Below the pieces are notes generated by a model. It was not told where the DNA came from. It was given only the letters and a program-made list of their open reading frames with translations, and ran no database searches. The translations under genes were made by a program, and so were the position numbers. DNA of 7,308 nucleotides from Bacteroidota bacterium (GTDB taxonomy: Bacteria; Bacteroidota; Bacteroidia; Bacteroidales; JAKIYJ01), in assembly GCA_022708585.1 (NCBI GenBank), contig JAKIYJ010000070.1, positions 1-7,308 of the forward strand. The letters are read 5' to 3'. The number at the start of each line of letters is the position of its first letter. The first letter of the stretch is position 1. Shown here one piece after another: positions 5,994-7,308 of the stretch.

Positions 5994-6019
5994 TAGAAAC
6001 ACGTTGCAACGTATCTCTA
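5994..6019. promoter_or_regulatory. 26-bp imperfect palindrome between divergent genes (operator or small dispersed repeat)
   Basis: The core ACGTTGCAACGT (6001-6012) is a perfect 12-bp palindrome. It extends outward as TAGAAAC on the left and ATCTCTA on the right, giving 11 of 13 paired positions per arm. It stands out from the surrounding A/T-rich sequence. It lies about 80 bases upstream of the tetR -7 box and about 85 bases upstream of the -7 box of the glucosaminidase gene. It could be an operator, or one unit of a short palindromic repeat family. Confidence 0.4.
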
Positions 6020-6102
6020 CTCATAAAATTGTTTCGTTTAAATTTCCTCTAAAATCAATTTTTTTATATTTAGCCAAAGAAATTAAGATAGGAATATTAT
6101 CA

Positions 6103-6110
6103 TATATTTG
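6103..6110 (+). promoter_or_regulatory. Putative -7 box for the glucosaminidase gene
   Basis: TATATTTG matches TAnnTTTG exactly and lies 24 bases before the ATG at 6135. No TTG -33 element is seen at the expected distance. Confidence 0.5.
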
Positions 6111-6134
6111 CAGAATAAATATCAATATATATAA

Positions 6135-7106
6135 ATGGAACTAAAGAATCATTTAATTATTAGAACATATAAAGTAATCATATTATTTATTTTTGTTATA
6201 AATGACGTAATAGCTCAGTCTTCGAAATATACTGTACAGGAATATATTGAAACATATAAGGGAATGGCTATAAAGGAAATGAAAGAATATGGTATACCTG
6301 CAAGTATAACTCTTGCTCAGGGTATAATTGAGTCCGGTTTTGGCAATGGATATTTGGTTCAAAAAGGAAATAATCATTTTGGAATTAAATGTAATAATGG
6401 CTGGACGGGTGATACTATATTAAAAGATGATGACAATAAAAATGATTGTTTTAGAAAGTATAAAGATGCAAATGAATCATTCAGGGATCACTCTGAATTT
6501 TTGAGAAACAGCAAAAGATATGCTTCATTGTTTGAACTTTCTATTACTGATTATAAGGGATGGGCGAATGGTTTAAAGTCATCGGGTTATGCTACGGCGC
6601 CTGACTATGCCCAAAAACTAATAAATATTATTGAAGAAAACAAATTATATGTATATGATACTGTTGAATATTACCAATTGGTTGATAATATTGAAGGAAT
6701 TACAACAGAAAATACACTTTTAAGTAATGCATCATCTTCTGATATGGATGTAGTAGTATTTTCGGGTGGTGAGAGAAAGGTATTAACAAGAAACGGGATT
6801 AGTTATGTAATAGCAAAAGAAGGGGATAATTCGGTGAAATTAGGGCAGGAATTTCAGATTGCTCCATTTTTAATAAAAAAATTTAATGATATAAAAAAAG
6901 GACAGGCTATAAAACCTGGACAAATAATTTATCTTGAGCCTAAAAAAACGAAGGCAGAAAAGGATTATCACATTGTAAAGGAAGGAGAGAGTATGTATAG
7001 TATTTCTCAATATTATGGAATTAAATTAAATAAGTTGTACAAAAGGAATAATATGCTTATGGGTCAGGAGCCAAAAGCAGGTCAAAAATTACGTTTAAAT
7101 AAATAA
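6135..7106 (+). CDS. Secreted glucosaminidase (peptidoglycan hydrolase) with LysM-type C-terminus
   Basis: This 323-residue exported protein has a signal peptide with hydrophobic core VIILFIFVINDVIA, likely ending near residue 27. Residues about 36-172 form a glucosaminidase (FlgJ/LytG-like, Pfam Glucosaminidase type) domain that cleaves the glycan chain of peptidoglycan. IPASITLAQGIIESGFGNG (54-72) carries the predicted catalytic Glu66, followed by NNHFGIKC (79-86), the CFRKYKDANESFRDHSEFL block (105-123) and GYATAPDYAQKL (151-162). A linker leads to a weak LysM-like segment (about 223-268, ending GQAIKPGQIIYL). A clearer LysM follows at 278-322 (YHIVKEGESMYSISQYYGI, closing AGQKLRLNK) for peptidoglycan binding. 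This N-terminal glucosaminidase plus LysM plan is common in Bacteroidota and is expected in the periplasm, for wall turnover or daughter-cell separation. It is divergent from tetR and convergent with the last gene, so it is probably monocistronic. Confidence 0.93.
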   Translation: MELKNHLIIRTYKVIILFIFVINDVIAQSSKYTVQEYIETYKGMAIKEMKEYGIPASITLAQGIIESGFGNGYLVQKGNNHFGIKCNNGWTGDTILKDDDNKNDCFRKYKDANESFRDHSEFLRNSKRYASLFELSITDYKGWANGLKSSGYATAPDYAQKLINIIEENKLYVYDTVEYYQLVDNIEGITTENTLLSNASSSDMDVVVFSGGERKVLTRNGISYVIAKEGDNSVKLGQEFQIAPFLIKKFNDIKKGQAIKPGQIIYLEPKKTKAEKDYHIVKEGESMYSISQYYGIKLNKLYKRNNMLMGQEPKAGQKLRLNK

Positions 7107-7140
7107 AAGAAGTACACTTAATAGCAAATCATAAGAATAT

Positions 7141-7308
7141 CTATTCATTAAGCATAGGAACATTAACAATTTTGCGATAACCAAAAACAAAATTTAATCC
7201 TACTTGAAAATTAATATTTTTTGAATAAGCAGGATATATAAAACTATATCTCTTGTCATCATTATCAGTAAAGGTATAGCGGTCATGTACAAGAAATCTC
7301 AGTGCATT
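7141..7308 (-). CDS. C-terminal end of a probable outer-membrane beta-barrel protein, cut by window edge
   Basis: The minus-strand frame is open from base 7308 to the TAG at 7141-7143, giving the last 55 residues of a longer protein. The sequence shows alternating polar and aromatic strands (RYSFIYPAYSK), then NINFQVGLNFVFGYRK, the pattern of the last strands of Bacteroidota outer-membrane barrels. About 12 residues follow the last strand (through NVPMLNE), so the barrel end is not the exact C-terminus. The family cannot be named from this fragment. It converges with the glucosaminidase gene, with 34 bases between their stops. Confidence 0.7.
   Translation of the reverse strand, partial: NALRFLVHDRYTFTDNDDKRYSFIYPAYSKNINFQVGLNFVFGYRKIVNVPMLNE

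Noticed and set aside
7119..7152. CTTAAT...ATTAAG inverted repeat between the glucosaminidase gene and the last gene, as a terminator
   Set aside because: The stem is only six A/T-rich pairs with a loop of more than 20 bases, and no T-tract follows.

Overview
The window looks like chromosomal DNA from a Bacteroidota (Bacteroidetes) bacterium, probably an anaerobe. Base composition is very AT-rich. Start codons have no clear Shine-Dalgarno sequence. Several genes are preceded by the Bacteroidota-type -7 box TAnnTTTG. The protein set (secreted glucosaminidase with LysM, outer-membrane beta-barrels, GmhA/HddC heptose enzymes) also fits. Assignment below phylum level is not possible from the sequence alone.

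Layout. 1-1059 (minus strand): a nuoE-nuoF pair, with nuoE first and nuoF running off the left edge. They encode the NADH-oxidising, FMN- and Fe-S-carrying input module of complex I-like or soluble bifurcating enzymes. 1060-1421 is a 362-base gene-free stretch holding the putative nuoE promoter, an AT-rich 141-bp dispersed repeat (copy A, 1213-1353) and the tRNA promoter. 1422-1495 (plus): elongator tRNA-Met(CAU). 1583-3427 (plus): a small outer-membrane beta-barrel gene, then gmhA and hddC. These two make and activate D-glycero-D-manno-heptose for a surface glycan; the kinase and phosphatase of the route are not in the window.

3428-3796 is a 369-base gap between converging genes. It is almost filled by two inverted-repeat-bounded elements: a 163-bp element of higher GC (3432-3594) and copy B of the 137-bp AT-rich repeat (3662-3798). 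The end of copy B supplies part of the stop codon of the neighbouring radical SAM gene.

3797-5877 (minus): a tetR-type regulator followed by a 480-residue radical SAM enzyme with an extra C-terminal cysteine set, apparently one transcription unit. Its substrate is unknown. The divergent gap 5878-6134 holds a -7 box for each side and a 26-bp imperfect palindrome. 6135-7106 (plus): a secreted glucosaminidase (peptidoglycan hydrolase) with C-terminal LysM-type modules. 7141-7308 (minus): the C-terminal end of a probable outer-membrane beta-barrel protein, cut by the right edge.

The genes look like several independent units and not one system. The parts least explained by known biology are the TetR/radical SAM pair and the two families of small inverted-repeat elements.
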